Part shown: positions 23,030 to 31,614 of the stretch, in pieces
Numbering within the stretch: position 1 is the first letter of the stretch
Layout of the letters: each line of letters starts with the position of its first letter
From: Flammeovirgaceae bacterium
GTDB lineage: Bacteria; Bacteroidota; Bacteroidia; Cytophagales; Cyclobacteriaceae
Direction: 5' to 3'
Assembly (NCBI GenBank): GCA_021298015.1
Contig: JAJTGY010000039.1
Location: forward strand, 1 to 36,021
Length of the DNA stretch: 36,021 bases
Translations under genes and position numbers: made by a program
Notes under the pieces: generated by a model
Told to the model about the DNA's origin: nothing
The model's database searches: none
What the model saw: only the letters and a program-made list of their open reading frames with translations

Positions 23030-24861
23030 TGATGAGCACCCTTCTGCGCGTATTACGCTACTCCCGCAATCTCGGCCCCCGGTTCCTGCTGTTTCTGGTC
23101 TACTCGGTTGTCGGTATTTTTTTTACGACCCTGAGCTTTGGTTTGCTCGTACCGCTGCTCAATGTGCTGTTCGATAAAGTGAATGTGACGCAAATTGAGC
23201 CATTACCATCCGTGGAAATCAGTATTGAGTTCGTGCTGGCTGTGTTCAAACATTATTTTTCAGTTGTGATTTTGCAGTATGGCAAGCCGGCTGCCTTGTT
23301 ATTCGTGTGTATTTGCCTCGTATCGGCCTATGCCATCGGCAATACGTTTCGGTTTTTGGAGCGTTTACTCGCCACCCGCATTCGAACCGAAGTGGTGAAG
23401 AAAATGCGTGCTCATTTTTTTGACAATGTAACCCGTCTGCAGATCGGGTTCTTTAACAACCAGCGGAAGGGTGACCTGATTTCCCGGTTTACCAGCGATA
23501 TGGGCGAGATTGAAAATACGGTGTTGAATTATTTTAAGTCGGTGATTAAAGAGCCGATTACAATCCTGGTCTATTTTGGAGCGTTGTTTTTCATTTCTTT
23601 CAAGTTTACGTTGTTTACGTTGGTGGTCCTGCCGATAACAGGCGGGGTGGTGGCGGCCATTATCAGGCGCTTGCGTCCGCAGGCGGATGAAAGCCAACGG
23701 GCAATGGGCCGCATGGTAAATATTCTGGATGAAACCTTTGGCGGCATGCGCGTGGTGAAAGCGTTTAATGCCCGAACCTACATCCTCGAAAAAATGGAGC
23801 AAGAAAACGACCGATACCGCCAGCTTAACTATTCCATAGGCAAGAAGAATGAGTTATCATCACCTCTTTCGGAAGTGTTAGGAATCATCATCGTGGCGGG
23901 CATTCTGTATTTTGGCGGGCGCCTGGTACTTAATGGTACCGAGCAACTAGATGCCACGAAGTTTATCGTTTTTCTTGCGCTCTTTGCCCAGATCATCCAG
24001 CCGGCCAAGAATTTCTCGAATGGCATTACCTCGTTGCAAAAGGGAATTGCCTCGGCCAAACGCGTTTTTGATGTGATTGATCTACAGCCTGTAATTGAGA
24101 ACAAGCCCGATGCTCAAACGCTCACCTCATTTAACCGTGAAATTGAACTCCGCAACGTAAGCTTCGCCTACGAAAAAGAATTGGTGTTAAGAAACATCAG
24201 CCTTAGGATCAGGAAAGGTAAGACGGTGGCGTTGGTAGGTCCGTCCGGAGGCGGTAAATCAACCTTGGCCGACCTGGTGCCGCGGTTTTATGACCCCACG
24301 CAAGGGGAGGTGTTGCTCGATGGTGTTTCGCTGAAAGACTACGAAATTGAGTCCTTACGAAAGCAGATGGGCGTGGTTACCCAGGAGTCGATTCTTTTTA
24401 ACGATACCATCTTCAACAACATCGCGTTTGGCCTGCCGCACGTGTCAGAGGCCGATGTGATGCAAGCCGCCAAAATCGCTAACGCACACGACTTCATCAT
24501 GCAAACGGGAAACGGGTACCAAACCGTAATCGGTGAACGGGGATCAAAATTGTCGGGCGGGCAACGGCAGCGACTCAGCATTGCCCGGGCCGTGCTCAAA
24601 AACCCACCCATTCTGATTTTAGATGAGGCAACCTCGGCACTCGACTCGGAATCTGAAAAGCTGGTGCAAGATGCACTGGTGAATTTGATGCGCAACCGAA
24701 CCTCGCTGGTTATAGCCCACCGGCTCAGCACTATTCTGCATGCCGATGAAATCCTTGTGATTCAAAATGGCGAGATTGTCGAGCGGGGCACTCATGATGA
24801 TCTCAATCGGATGAACGGCCTGTACAAACGGTTAAGCGAGATTCAAAAGATGGAGGCCTGA
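23029..24861 (+). CDS. ABC exporter, MsbA-like (membrane and ATPase domains fused)
   Basis: Started at ATG 23029 (an ATG at 23032 is equally possible) this 610 aa protein has a six-helix membrane domain in its first 330 residues and an ATPase domain with Walker A GPSGGGKS (from residue 404), signature LSGGQRQR (from 508) and Walker B ILILDEAT. It forms a homodimeric half-transporter of the MsbA type, which flips lipid A-core or other lipid-linked molecules across the inner membrane. Its neighbours, a Wzi-like protein and GmhA, support an LPS or surface-glycan role. Confidence 0.92.
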   Translation: MMSTLLRVLRYSRNLGPRFLLFLVYSVVGIFFTTLSFGLLVPLLNVLFDKVNVTQIEPLPSVEISIEFVLAVFKHYFSVVILQYGKPAALLFVCICLVSAYAIGNTFRFLERLLATRIRTEVVKKMRAHFFDNVTRLQIGFFNNQRKGDLISRFTSDMGEIENTVLNYFKSVIKEPITILVYFGALFFISFKFTLFTLVVLPITGGVVAAIIRRLRPQADESQRAMGRMVNILDETFGGMRVVKAFNARTYILEKMEQENDRYRQLNYSIGKKNELSSPLSEVLGIIIVAGILYFGGRLVLNGTEQLDATKFIVFLALFAQIIQPAKNFSNGITSLQKGIASAKRVFDVIDLQPVIENKPDAQTLTSFNREIELRNVSFAYEKELVLRNISLRIRKGKTVALVGPSGGGKSTLADLVPRFYDPTQGEVLLDGVSLKDYEIESLRKQMGVVTQESILFNDTIFNNIAFGLPHVSEADVMQAAKIANAHDFIMQTGNGYQTVIGERGSKLSGGQRQRLSIARAVLKNPPILILDEATSALDSESEKLVQDALVNLMRNRTSLVIAHRLSTILHADEILVIQNGEIVERGTHDDLNRMNGLYKRLSEIQKMEA

Positions 24862-24880
24862 ACGTTTCAAACGAAATACT

Positions 24881-24888
24881 TATTTTTG
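24881..24888 (+). promoter_or_regulatory. Possible -7 element upstream of the small membrane protein gene
   Basis: TATTTTTG is a perfect TAnnTTTG placed 18 nt before the ATG at 24906. No TTG is found at the expected distance, so this is half a promoter at most. Confidence 0.3.
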
Positions 24889-24905
24889 AATTTTACCTAG
24901 GTGGA

Positions 24906-25217
24906 ATGAATAAGAACCGTCTTGTTTTTTACGGCATTTTTATCGGCTATCACTGCTTAGTACTGGTGTTCACAATTTTTGTAGATCGCGCTGACCTAAA
25001 CGGTTTAATTGAACTCGCGAACTACCGATGGCTCTATAAGTTCATTGCTTTTTTTGGAGTCATAATGGTCGCCATTAGTTTTGTTTCGATATGGCTTGAT
25101 AGCCGAAAATCCAAAAAGGAACAGGATGATTTAAGGTTGGAGAACAACACCTTGAAAGCCAAAGTTTACGATCTGCAAGAGAAGGAGAAAAACACACAAC
25201 CGGTTTCGCGAACATGA
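24906..25217 (+). CDS. Small membrane protein with C-terminal coiled coil, function unknown
   Basis: The 103 aa product has two membrane helices, near residues 7-26 ([19 protein letters not shown]) and 43-64 ([21 protein letters not shown]), followed by a charged heptad region with repeated Leu ([22 protein letters not shown]) that looks like a short coiled coil. It has an AGGTGGA right before the ATG. It lies between the MsbA-like gene and gmhA and its stop overlaps the gmhA start (ATGA). I do not recognise a family. A partner role in envelope assembly is possible from position only. Confidence 0.75.
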   Translation: MNKNRLVFYGIFIGYHCLVLVFTIFVDRADLNGLIELANYRWLYKFIAFFGVIMVAISFVSIWLDSRKSKKEQDDLRLENNTLKAKVYDLQEKEKNTQPVSRT

Positions 25218-25792
25218 GCCAAGTCACCATCATTCAGGAATTACAGCAGGCGGCTTCGGTTTTGGAGCGCGTAATGGCTTCACCCGAGCTGCTTTCTAAG
25301 GTCGAGCAAGCGGCTCAGATGATGAGCGCCAGCGTCAAACAAGGTGGTAAGATTATTTCCTGCGGCAATGGCGGCTCGCATTGCGATGCGATGCATTTTG
25401 CCGAGGAATTGACAGGCAAATACCGCGAACCGCGGCAGGCCATTCCGGCCATTTGTGTATCCGACCCCAGCCACATCTCCTGTGTGGGTAACGACTACGG
25501 ATACGATCACATTTTCTCGCGCTATCTGGAAGCCCTCGGCCAAAAGGGCGATGTTCTGCTGGCCATCACCACCAGTGGCAACTCGGCCAACGTAGTAAAG
25601 GCGGCCGAAACCGCACGGCAACGGGGCATGAAGGTGGTGGCGCTCACCGGCAACAGCGGTGGCAAACTGGCTGCACTGGCCGATGTGGAAATCCGGGTGC
25701 CCCACCAGGGATTTGCAGACCGTATTCAGGAAATTCACATCAAGGTGATTCACATCCTCATTCTGCTCATTGAAAAAGCGTTAGCCGCCTAA
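25214..25792 (+). CDS. gmhA: Sedoheptulose-7-phosphate isomerase GmhA
   Basis: This 192 aa SIS-domain protein converts sedoheptulose 7-phosphate to heptose 7-phosphate, the first step toward the ADP-heptose of LPS cores. It retains the metal ligands known from Escherichia coli GmhA at the same numbers: His61, Glu65, Gln172 and His180. The phosphate-binding GNGGS and TTSGNSANV loops are intact. Other heptose genes (hldE, gmhB) are not in the window. The gene overlaps the small membrane protein gene before it. It is cytoplasmic. Confidence 0.96.
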   Translation: MSQVTIIQELQQAASVLERVMASPELLSKVEQAAQMMSASVKQGGKIISCGNGGSHCDAMHFAEELTGKYREPRQAIPAICVSDPSHISCVGNDYGYDHIFSRYLEALGQKGDVLLAITTSGNSANVVKAAETARQRGMKVVALTGNSGGKLAALADVEIRVPHQGFADRIQEIHIKVIHILILLIEKALAA

Positions 25793-25836
25793 CACTTTCG
25801 TTACTATCTTGCCGTAAGGCTTTACGATTTCGTGCA

Positions 25837-27375
25837 ATGGTAGCCAAGACTTTTGGAAGTGCGGTTCATGGCGTTGATGCGCGCACCATTACCGTGGAGG
25901 TGGATGTCACCCAGGGCAAGAGCTTTTTCCTTACGGGTCTGCCCGATAACGCCATCAAAGAAAGTCAGCACCGAATTGAATCCGCCATCAAAAGCCTCGG
26001 CTACTTTATGCCGCGCAACAAGGTGGTTGTTAATCTCGCGCCTGCCGACATTCGCAAGGAAGGCTCGGCCTATGATTTGCCTATTGCGCTCTGCATTTTG
26101 TCTGCCAGCGGGCAGTTGAAAACAGTGGCGTTGGAAAAATACGTCATAATGGGCGAGTTATCGCTGAATGGCGACCTGCGCCCGATCAAAGGCGTATTGC
26201 CCATTGCCATCCAGTCGCGTAAAGATTCGTTCACCGGATTTGTTCTGCCACAAGCGAATGCCAATGAGGCTGCGATTGTCAACAATCTCGACATTCTCGG
26301 AGTGGCCACGCTAAAAGAGGCCATCGAATTCTTCGAAGGTAACCGCACACTCCAGCCATTGCGGGTAGATACACGCGAAGTTTTCCAAAATAAGGCGAAC
26401 CATTACGATTCAGATTTTCGCGATGTGCAGGGACAGGAAAACATTAAGCGTGCCCTTGAGATTGCCGCGGCCGGGGGTCACAATGTCATCATGATTGGCC
26501 CGCCCGGTGCCGGCAAAACAATGCTGGCCAAACGACTGCCCACCATTTTGCCACCGCTCAGTTTGAATGAAGCGCTTGAAACCACGAAGATTCACTCTGT
26601 TGCGGGCAGACTTGGCTCCAATGATACGTTGTTAACCACACGACCTTTTCGCAGCCCGCACCACACCATTTCCGATGTGGCGTTAGTAGGTGGCGGGGGT
26701 AACCCGCAGCCAGGCGAAATTTCACTTTCGCACAACGGTGTGTTGTTTCTCGATGAATTGCCGGAGTTTAAGCGCACCGTGCTGGAGGTGATGCGCCAGC
26801 CGATGGAGGAAAGGCGCGTCACCATTTCGCGCGCCAAAGTGTCGATTGATTACCCGGCCAACTTTATGTTGGTGGCCAGCATGAACCCGTGCCCCTGTGG
26901 TTATTACAATCACCCCGAAAAGCAATGCGTCTGCGCCCCCGGTGTGGTGCAGCGCTATCTCAGTAAGATCAGCGGACCCTTGCTGGACCGCATTGACCTG
27001 CACGTGGAAGTGGTGCCGGTAAGTTTTGATGAAATGACGGCCCAACGCAAGAGCGAAACAAGTGAGGTGATTCGCGAACGCGTAGTCAAAGCCCGCGAGG
27101 TACAGTCCAGCCGGTTTGCCAACCAGGACACGATCTATTGCAATGCCATGATGCCGAGCAACATGGTGAAGGAGATTTGTGTTATTAATGAAGCCGGAGT
27201 GAAACTGTTAAAGACGGCCATGGAACGATTGGGCCTCTCCGCCCGAGCGTATGATCGCATCTTGAAGGTATCACGCACGATCGCAGACCTGGCCGGTGCC
27301 GAAGAGATTAAGATTGAACATCTGGCCGAGGCCATTCAGTATCGCAGCCTGGATCGGGAGGGGTGGGCAGGATGA
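25837..27375 (+). CDS. comM: YifB/ComM family Mg-chelatase-like AAA+ ATPase
   Basis: The 512 aa protein has the full YifB layout: an N-terminal Lon-like domain (LPDNAIKESQHRIESAIKS), the AAA+ core with Walker A GPPGAGKT at residues 221-228, Walker B LFLDELPEF, the cysteine cluster MNPCPCGYYNHPEKQCVC, and the C-terminal Mg-chelatase helical domain (LSARAYDRILKVSRTIADL). In naturally competent bacteria ComM is a helicase that helps branch migration during uptake of DNA by recombination; YifB is also found in non-competent species. Its stop overlaps the next start (ATGA). Confidence 0.95.
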   Translation: MVAKTFGSAVHGVDARTITVEVDVTQGKSFFLTGLPDNAIKESQHRIESAIKSLGYFMPRNKVVVNLAPADIRKEGSAYDLPIALCILSASGQLKTVALEKYVIMGELSLNGDLRPIKGVLPIAIQSRKDSFTGFVLPQANANEAAIVNNLDILGVATLKEAIEFFEGNRTLQPLRVDTREVFQNKANHYDSDFRDVQGQENIKRALEIAAAGGHNVIMIGPPGAGKTMLAKRLPTILPPLSLNEALETTKIHSVAGRLGSNDTLLTTRPFRSPHHTISDVALVGGGGNPQPGEISLSHNGVLFLDELPEFKRTVLEVMRQPMEERRVTISRAKVSIDYPANFMLVASMNPCPCGYYNHPEKQCVCAPGVVQRYLSKISGPLLDRIDLHVEVVPVSFDEMTAQRKSETSEVIRERVVKAREVQSSRFANQDTIYCNAMMPSNMVKEICVINEAGVKLLKTAMERLGLSARAYDRILKVSRTIADLAGAEEIKIEHLAEAIQYRSLDREGWAG

Positions 27376-27911
27376 AGGGAACGGATAGCGCATTTGTACC
27401 GCAGGGGCAGTTTTTACCATCTGCTGCCCAATGGTCAATTTTCTTTTTGGCGACATCTTTCTTTTCCGGGTATCTGGCAGTGTGGTGGCTCTTAGCGGCC
27501 TATTTAAAAGTGACCGTCATCGGCTGCTTTTATGGCATGGTGCTTTTTTTGGTGTTTCGGACCTGTTCCGTGTTGATAATTGACGTACATCAAGGAACGG
27601 TTTGTCGCGTTGTTTTTCCGTTGAATCTTAAGCTTGGCGGCCATAGCCGTATCAAGTCAATTGAGAAGATATTCATTAACCAGATCACCCGTTTGCCTGG
27701 CACCAAACTTTTCGATAGTCGCTTCATTGAAAATGTTTACAAAGCTTTCATTAAGTTTGACGCTGGCGAAAAAATTGAACTTATGGTGTCAACTGAAAAA
27801 GAACTTCTGGTCGGTCGCCTTTTTGCGTTGAACAAGGTTCTCAAGACGGAAATTTGGGATAACACGAATCAGAAGTCAAGACCAATTCGGGACGAAGGTG
27901 ATCCGAGTTAA
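27372..27911 (+). CDS. Unknown two-helix membrane protein, first of a tandem pair
   Basis: From ATG 27372 (179 aa) there are two membrane helices near the N-terminus (WSIFFLATSFFSGYLAVWWLL and VIGCFYGMVLFLVFRTC) and then a soluble domain rich in beta-strand and charged residues. Its stretch IEKIFINQITRLPGT and VYKAFIKFDAGEKIELM closely match IERVFINKLRM and LYKAFLKFDDGEKLELL in the next gene. A PH-like or other small membrane-linked domain is possible, but I recognise no family. The start overlaps the comM stop by four bases. Confidence 0.75.
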   Translation: MKGTDSAFVPQGQFLPSAAQWSIFFLATSFFSGYLAVWWLLAAYLKVTVIGCFYGMVLFLVFRTCSVLIIDVHQGTVCRVVFPLNLKLGGHSRIKSIEKIFINQITRLPGTKLFDSRFIENVYKAFIKFDAGEKIELMVSTEKELLVGRLFALNKVLKTEIWDNTNQKSRPIRDEGDPS

Positions 27912-28413
27912 TCAACAGCTGCTCCTTCCATCCTCCATCCGGTGGGTCGTGATGTTGATCTTGGGCGCCACGATCATAAAAGTCGCGCTGCAGGCACTGG
28001 CGTTCGAGGCACCTCGCCTTCAGGCCGTGGCGATAGTGGTTGGGTTTGCAGCGGTAGTTTTGTTCCTCGTGTTTACCACACGCTGGGTATTGGAAGTTAA
28101 CGTGCAGCATAAGACATGGAAACACGCACTCCGGATACTTGGCTTTCATCTGGGTATTAGTAAACCCTTTAATGCCATCGAGAGAGTTTTTATCAATAAA
28201 CTCCGGATGAAGCAAAATGCTATGCCGGTTGTACCGGGACTACCCTCGCTGCTCCCTTCGTATTCAGAATATCTGTACAAAGCCTTTCTCAAGTTCGATG
28301 ACGGGGAGAAACTGGAACTGCTGACCGATAACAATAAAGAAAAGCTGCTTTGCACCCTGAACCATTATAACGAAGTATTGCGGGTGCCTGTGGTGGATAA
28401 TACACCGGAATAG
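27898..28413 (+). CDS. Unknown two-helix membrane protein, second of a tandem pair (GTG start)
   Basis: This 171 aa protein begins at GTG 27898, overlapping the preceding gene by 14 bases. Two membrane helices (WVVMLILGATIIKVALQAL and LQAVAIVVGFAAVVLFLVF) precede a soluble C-terminal domain homologous by eye to that of the preceding protein: IERVFINK, YSEYLYKAFLKFDDGEKLELL and a closing HYNEVLRV. The pair therefore arose by tandem duplication. The function is unknown. No clear terminator follows. Confidence 0.75.
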   Translation: MIRVNQQLLLPSSIRWVVMLILGATIIKVALQALAFEAPRLQAVAIVVGFAAVVLFLVFTTRWVLEVNVQHKTWKHALRILGFHLGISKPFNAIERVFINKLRMKQNAMPVVPGLPSLLPSYSEYLYKAFLKFDDGEKLELLTDNNKEKLLCTLNHYNEVLRVPVVDNTPE

Positions 28414-28480
28414 TGCACCCTGAAAATAATTTTTACCACGTGCTATTGCTCTTCAATTTGCCAGTAGCTATCATTGATGG

Positions 28481-29392
28481 ATGTCGAGCACAACCCGAAT
28501 CACCCGGCCAAAAGAATTGCGAATCAGACGCCTGGAGTGGGTGCGCGCATTAAAAGATACACTTTTTATTGGCCTGGGTGTGGTCTCGGCTGCGTTCGGC
28601 CTGAAAGGCTTCCTGCTCCCCAACCAGTTTTTGGATGGTGGCGTCATGGGTATTTCATTGCTCGCCAATATTGTAACCGGTATTTCACTGCCCTGGCTGG
28701 TGGTACTAATCAATTTGCCGTTTATTTTGGTGGCGTACACCCAGGTTTCGCGACTGTTTGCGATCAAAACACTGATAGCCGTTGCAATGCTGGCGGGCGT
28801 GTTGGCTGTGGTGGAATTTCCGCTCATCACCCATGACAAATTATTGATTGCCGTGTTCGGAGGATTTTTTCTGGGAGCGGGCATCGGTTTGTCTATTCGC
28901 GGTGGCAGCGTGATTGACGGAACCGAAGTGCTGGCTATTTATTCAAGCAAAAAAACAACGCTCACGGTTGGTGATATCATACTGATCCTTAACATCGTTA
29001 TTTTTTCCGTAGCAGCTTACCTCATTAATATGGAGACGGCCCTCTATGCCATTCTAACTTACCTGGTGGCGTCCAAGACCGTTGATTTTGTTGTGCATGG
29101 TATCGAAGAGTACACGAGCGTCATGATCATATCTGACAAGAGTCAGGAAATTCAAAAAGCGATAATTGAGACGATGGGCCGGGGGGTAACCATTTTGAAG
29201 GGTACGAGTGGGTATGGTAAGCGCGGACACCAAGCCAAAGATCATGATGTGATTTTTTCGGTGATTACCCGCCTGGAGTTGCAGAAGCTGAAGACCGAAA
29301 TTGCCAAAATTGATGAAAACGCGTTTGTGGTGGAAAACAGCGTGAATGATATCAAGGGAGGCATGATTAAAAAGCGCCCTTTACAAGACTGA
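28481..29392 (+). CDS. YitT family membrane protein (DUF161/DUF2179)
   Basis: The 303 aa product has five or six membrane helices in its first 200 residues, with the recognisable GGVMGISLL and GSVIDGTEVLAI motifs of the YitT family, and a C-terminal cytoplasmic DUF2179 domain (MIISDKSQEIQKAIIETMGRGVTIL, then GYGKRGHQAKDHDVIFSVITR). The molecular activity of this family is not settled. The start at 28481 gives a normal N-terminus. It stands alone between two gaps of about 70 and 360 bp. Confidence 0.92.
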   Translation: MSSTTRITRPKELRIRRLEWVRALKDTLFIGLGVVSAAFGLKGFLLPNQFLDGGVMGISLLANIVTGISLPWLVVLINLPFILVAYTQVSRLFAIKTLIAVAMLAGVLAVVEFPLITHDKLLIAVFGGFFLGAGIGLSIRGGSVIDGTEVLAIYSSKKTTLTVGDIILILNIVIFSVAAYLINMETALYAILTYLVASKTVDFVVHGIEEYTSVMIISDKSQEIQKAIIETMGRGVTILKGTSGYGKRGHQAKDHDVIFSVITRLELQKLKTEIAKIDENAFVVENSVNDIKGGMIKKRPLQD

Positions 29393-29751
29393 TTCACAGT
29401 ATGCGCTCCATTTGTTATGACGTTGTGGGCGAGCTTGCTGGTTGGGCTGCTGAATATTCCCTTGTGCAACCTCACGTATGCCATTTCTTGAAATTTCACG
29501 GTTGTAAACATGTCGGTTAATAGTATCAAAAAAGGGATGAGCAGTATGCGGGCGCAAAGAGCCGGAGGAACCACATCGGTGAAACTTGTGAAAGGGAAAT
29601 CTTCGATTGGCATGAACGATCAGAATTGTTTGCTCCGCTTTTGTATTACCGCGTTCATGGAGATGTTTCCTGTGGGATTCATCATTTCATTGGTAAGCGA
29701 GGGGCTGCTTCGCAAAAAGGAGTTCTTACCCGCTACCTAATCCCAAATCAT
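29393..29751. other. 359-bp stretch without a convincing gene
   Basis: Open frames exist on both strands: plus 29510-29740 (76 codons, with a hydrophobic stretch FCITAFMEMFPVGFIISL) and minus 29242-29613 (mostly overlapping YitT). Neither has a family signature I recognise. The frame joined to the next gene is open from about 29524 but begins after TAATAG. No clear hairpin or promoter is seen. It may be a decayed gene. Confidence 0.5.
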
Positions 29752-30225
29752 ATGAACAGGCGAATTATCGTATTGGCCCTGGTTGCCTCCTTTTCCTTTG
29801 GATTCTACTTACGTAAGGGTGACCATCGCGAACGCAACCATCAAACAACACATATGAAACTAGGGGCATTTTCTGTGAGCCTGAGTGTCAAGGACATTCA
29901 GGCATCGAAAAAGTTTTACGACAATTTGGGCTTTACCGCGATCGGTGGTGATCTGAAAAAGAACTATCTCATTATGAAAAATGGCAATGCGCTGGTGGGA
30001 TTATTTCAAGGTATGTTTAAGGGAAATATTCTTACGTTCAACCCCGGGTGGGACGAAAGCGGACAGATGGTAGACCCTTTTGACGATGTGAGAAAAATAC
30101 AACAACATCTGACGCGAGAGGGAATTCAGTTGGCCTCCATGGCGGATGAGGCAACAACGGGACCCGCCAGCATTACCCTCACCGATCCGGATGGCAACGT
30201 GATCTTGATTGATCAACATCGTTAG
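29752..30225 (+). CDS. VOC/glyoxalase-fold protein
   Basis: The 157 aa product carries one vicinal-oxygen-chelate domain: FSVSLSVKDIQASKKFYDNLGF, then LTFNPGWDESG and a closing ITLTDPDGNVILIDQH. From ATG 29752 it has an N-terminal hydrophobic stretch (IIVLALVASFSFGFYL) that could be a signal or anchor. ATG at 29854 (MKLGAFSVS) begins exactly at the usual domain start and gives 123 aa; neither has a clear ribosome site. VOC proteins act on diverse small molecules, so no reaction is given. Only part of the expected metal ligands can be made out. Confidence 0.85.
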   Translation: MNRRIIVLALVASFSFGFYLRKGDHRERNHQTTHMKLGAFSVSLSVKDIQASKKFYDNLGFTAIGGDLKKNYLIMKNGNALVGLFQGMFKGNILTFNPGWDESGQMVDPFDDVRKIQQHLTREGIQLASMADEATTGPASITLTDPDGNVILIDQHR

Positions 30226-30244
30226 ATTACTTACCTAGCTTTAT

Positions 30245-30706
30245 ATGCAATCCAAAGCAAAAACTCCGAACGAGTATATTGAAACGCTGCCTCGCGACCG
30301 CGCGGAGATAATTTCCGCGATTCGTAAGGTTGTTAAACAAAACCTGCCGAGAGGTTTTGAGGAGACTATGCAGTACGGCATGCTGAGTTATGTCGTGCCC
30401 CATAAGCTTTATCCAGCCGGTTACCATGTTAAGCCGTCAGATGCGCTACCCTTTATTAGCATCGCCTCTCAGAAAAACCACATTGCGGTTTACCACATGG
30501 GTCTGCAGGGCAAACTGCTGGAATGGTTTACCACCGCCTGGAAGAAACATTCGGCAAAAAAACTGGATATGGGCAAGAGTTGCATTCGGTTTAAAAAGCC
30601 CGAGGATGTACCCTTGCCGTTGATAGCCAAGTTGGCGGCCAAGGTTACGCCCCAACAGTGGGTTGAAGAATATGAGTATCTCAAAGATCAACGACCGAAA
30701 AAATGA
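30245..30706 (+). CDS. DUF1801 domain protein (YdhG-like)
   Basis: The 153 aa product matches DUF1801: TPNEYIETLPRDRAEIISAIRKVV at the start and the central EETMQYGMLSYVVP, a feature of this family. It is cytoplasmic and of unknown biochemical role. It follows the first VOC gene by 19 bp and its stop overlaps the start of the second VOC gene (ATGA), so the three form a small operon. Members are common in Bacteroidota and are often found beside glyoxalase-fold genes. Confidence 0.88.
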   Translation: MQSKAKTPNEYIETLPRDRAEIISAIRKVVKQNLPRGFEETMQYGMLSYVVPHKLYPAGYHVKPSDALPFISIASQKNHIAVYHMGLQGKLLEWFTTAWKKHSAKKLDMGKSCIRFKKPEDVPLPLIAKLAAKVTPQQWVEEYEYLKDQRPKK

Positions 30707-31092
30707 AACGCGTAACCGGACTGGGTGGAGTTTTCTTCAAAACTTCAGATCCTAAAAAAATCAGGGAGTGGTACGGTAAGCACCTGGGCTTATCAATTGA
30801 TGAGTATGGCGCCACGTTCAACTGGAAGGAGCAAGATGGGCAAACACCGGGCATGACGGTTTGGAGCCCTTTCGCAAGCGATACCCGCTACTTTTCACCC
30901 AGCGAAAAGCCCTTTATGTTGAACTACCGGGTGGAAAATCTGGTGGAACTAATGCAAGTCTTAAAAAGTGAAGGAGTGGAGATCGTAGGTGAAGTGCAGG
31001 AGGAGCCGTACGGCAAATTTGGTTGGGTGCTGGACCCCGATGGCAACAAAATTGAGTTGTGGGAGCCCCCGCAGGAGCCGACAAAGCCCTGA
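30703..31092 (+). CDS. VOC/glyoxalase-fold protein
   Basis: This 129 aa single-domain protein has the family features VFFKTSDPKKIREWYGKHLGLS, a middle FMLNYRVENLVELMQVLKSEG and the closing GWVLDPDGNKIELWEPP with its conserved Glu. It is most like the small glyoxalase/bleomycin-resistance group. It overlaps the DUF1801 stop by four bases. The substrate cannot be inferred. It ends 36 bp before nuoA. Confidence 0.9.
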   Translation: MKRVTGLGGVFFKTSDPKKIREWYGKHLGLSIDEYGATFNWKEQDGQTPGMTVWSPFASDTRYFSPSEKPFMLNYRVENLVELMQVLKSEGVEIVGEVQEEPYGKFGWVLDPDGNKIELWEPPQEPTKP

Positions 31093-31114
31093 CCGCAATA
31101 CAAAACGTGTTCTG

Positions 31115-31122
31115 TATCTTTA
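31115..31122 (+). promoter_or_regulatory. Possible -7 element upstream of nuoA
   Basis: TATCTTTA matches seven of eight positions of TAnnTTTG and lies 6 nt before the nuoA ATG. There is no TTG at a proper distance, and the leader would be nearly absent, so confidence is low. Confidence 0.2.
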
Positions 31123-31128
31123 CCTCGC

Positions 31129-31614
31129 ATGACAGAGTCAAATTACGGGCAGGCGTGGGGTGAGGTGCTGATGTTCCTGTTGGGCGGCTTGCTGTTCGTG
31201 GGCGCTGCGTTATTCGTTTCCCGATTGATACGCCCCAACCGACCGGGCGAGCAAAAACTGACCTCCTACGAAAGTGGTGAGCAGGCGCAAGGCTCGGCCT
31301 GGGTACAGTTTAACGTTCGGTACTACATCATCGCCCTGATTTTTCTCTTGTTCGAAGTTGAAATCGTTTTTTTGTTTCCGTGGATTACGACCTTCACCGA
31401 TCAGTCAGCCCAGAAAGCAACAGGCGGTGAATGGGGGATTTGGCTGGCATTGGAAATGACCGTTTTTATTCTCGTGCTTGCCTTGGGCTTAGCCTATGCC
31501 TGGCGTAAGGGCTTTTTGGATGGGGTGAAACCCAGGCCACAGACGGCTGACTTTAAACCCGTGGTGCCGCGCAGGTACTATGATAAAATCAATGAACAAT
31601 ATCAAAGCCGGTGA
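31129..31614 (+). CDS. nuoA: NADH-quinone oxidoreductase subunit A
   Basis: This 161 aa membrane subunit of respiratory complex I has three helices: [38 protein letters not shown] and [20 protein letters not shown]. The conserved loop [19 protein letters not shown] and the acidic FEVE in the second helix, which belong to the quinone and proton region, are present. It is longer than the Escherichia coli subunit because of a polar C-terminal tail. It starts the four-gene nuo run and its stop overlaps the nuoB GTG start. Confidence 0.96.
   Translation: MTESNYGQAWGEVLMFLLGGLLFVGAALFVSRLIRPNRPGEQKLTSYESGEQAQGSAWVQFNVRYYIIALIFLLFEVEIVFLFPWITTFTDQSAQKATGGEWGIWLALEMTVFILVLALGLAYAWRKGFLDGVKPRPQTADFKPVVPRRYYDKINEQYQSR

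Noticed and set aside
25815-25828. Small inverted repeat CGTAA/TTACG before comM
   Set aside because: Only 5 bp with a 4-nt loop and no U run; not a credible terminator.
29242-29613. 123-codon minus-strand open frame
   Set aside because: Its second half is antisense to YitT and it has no recognisable motif.
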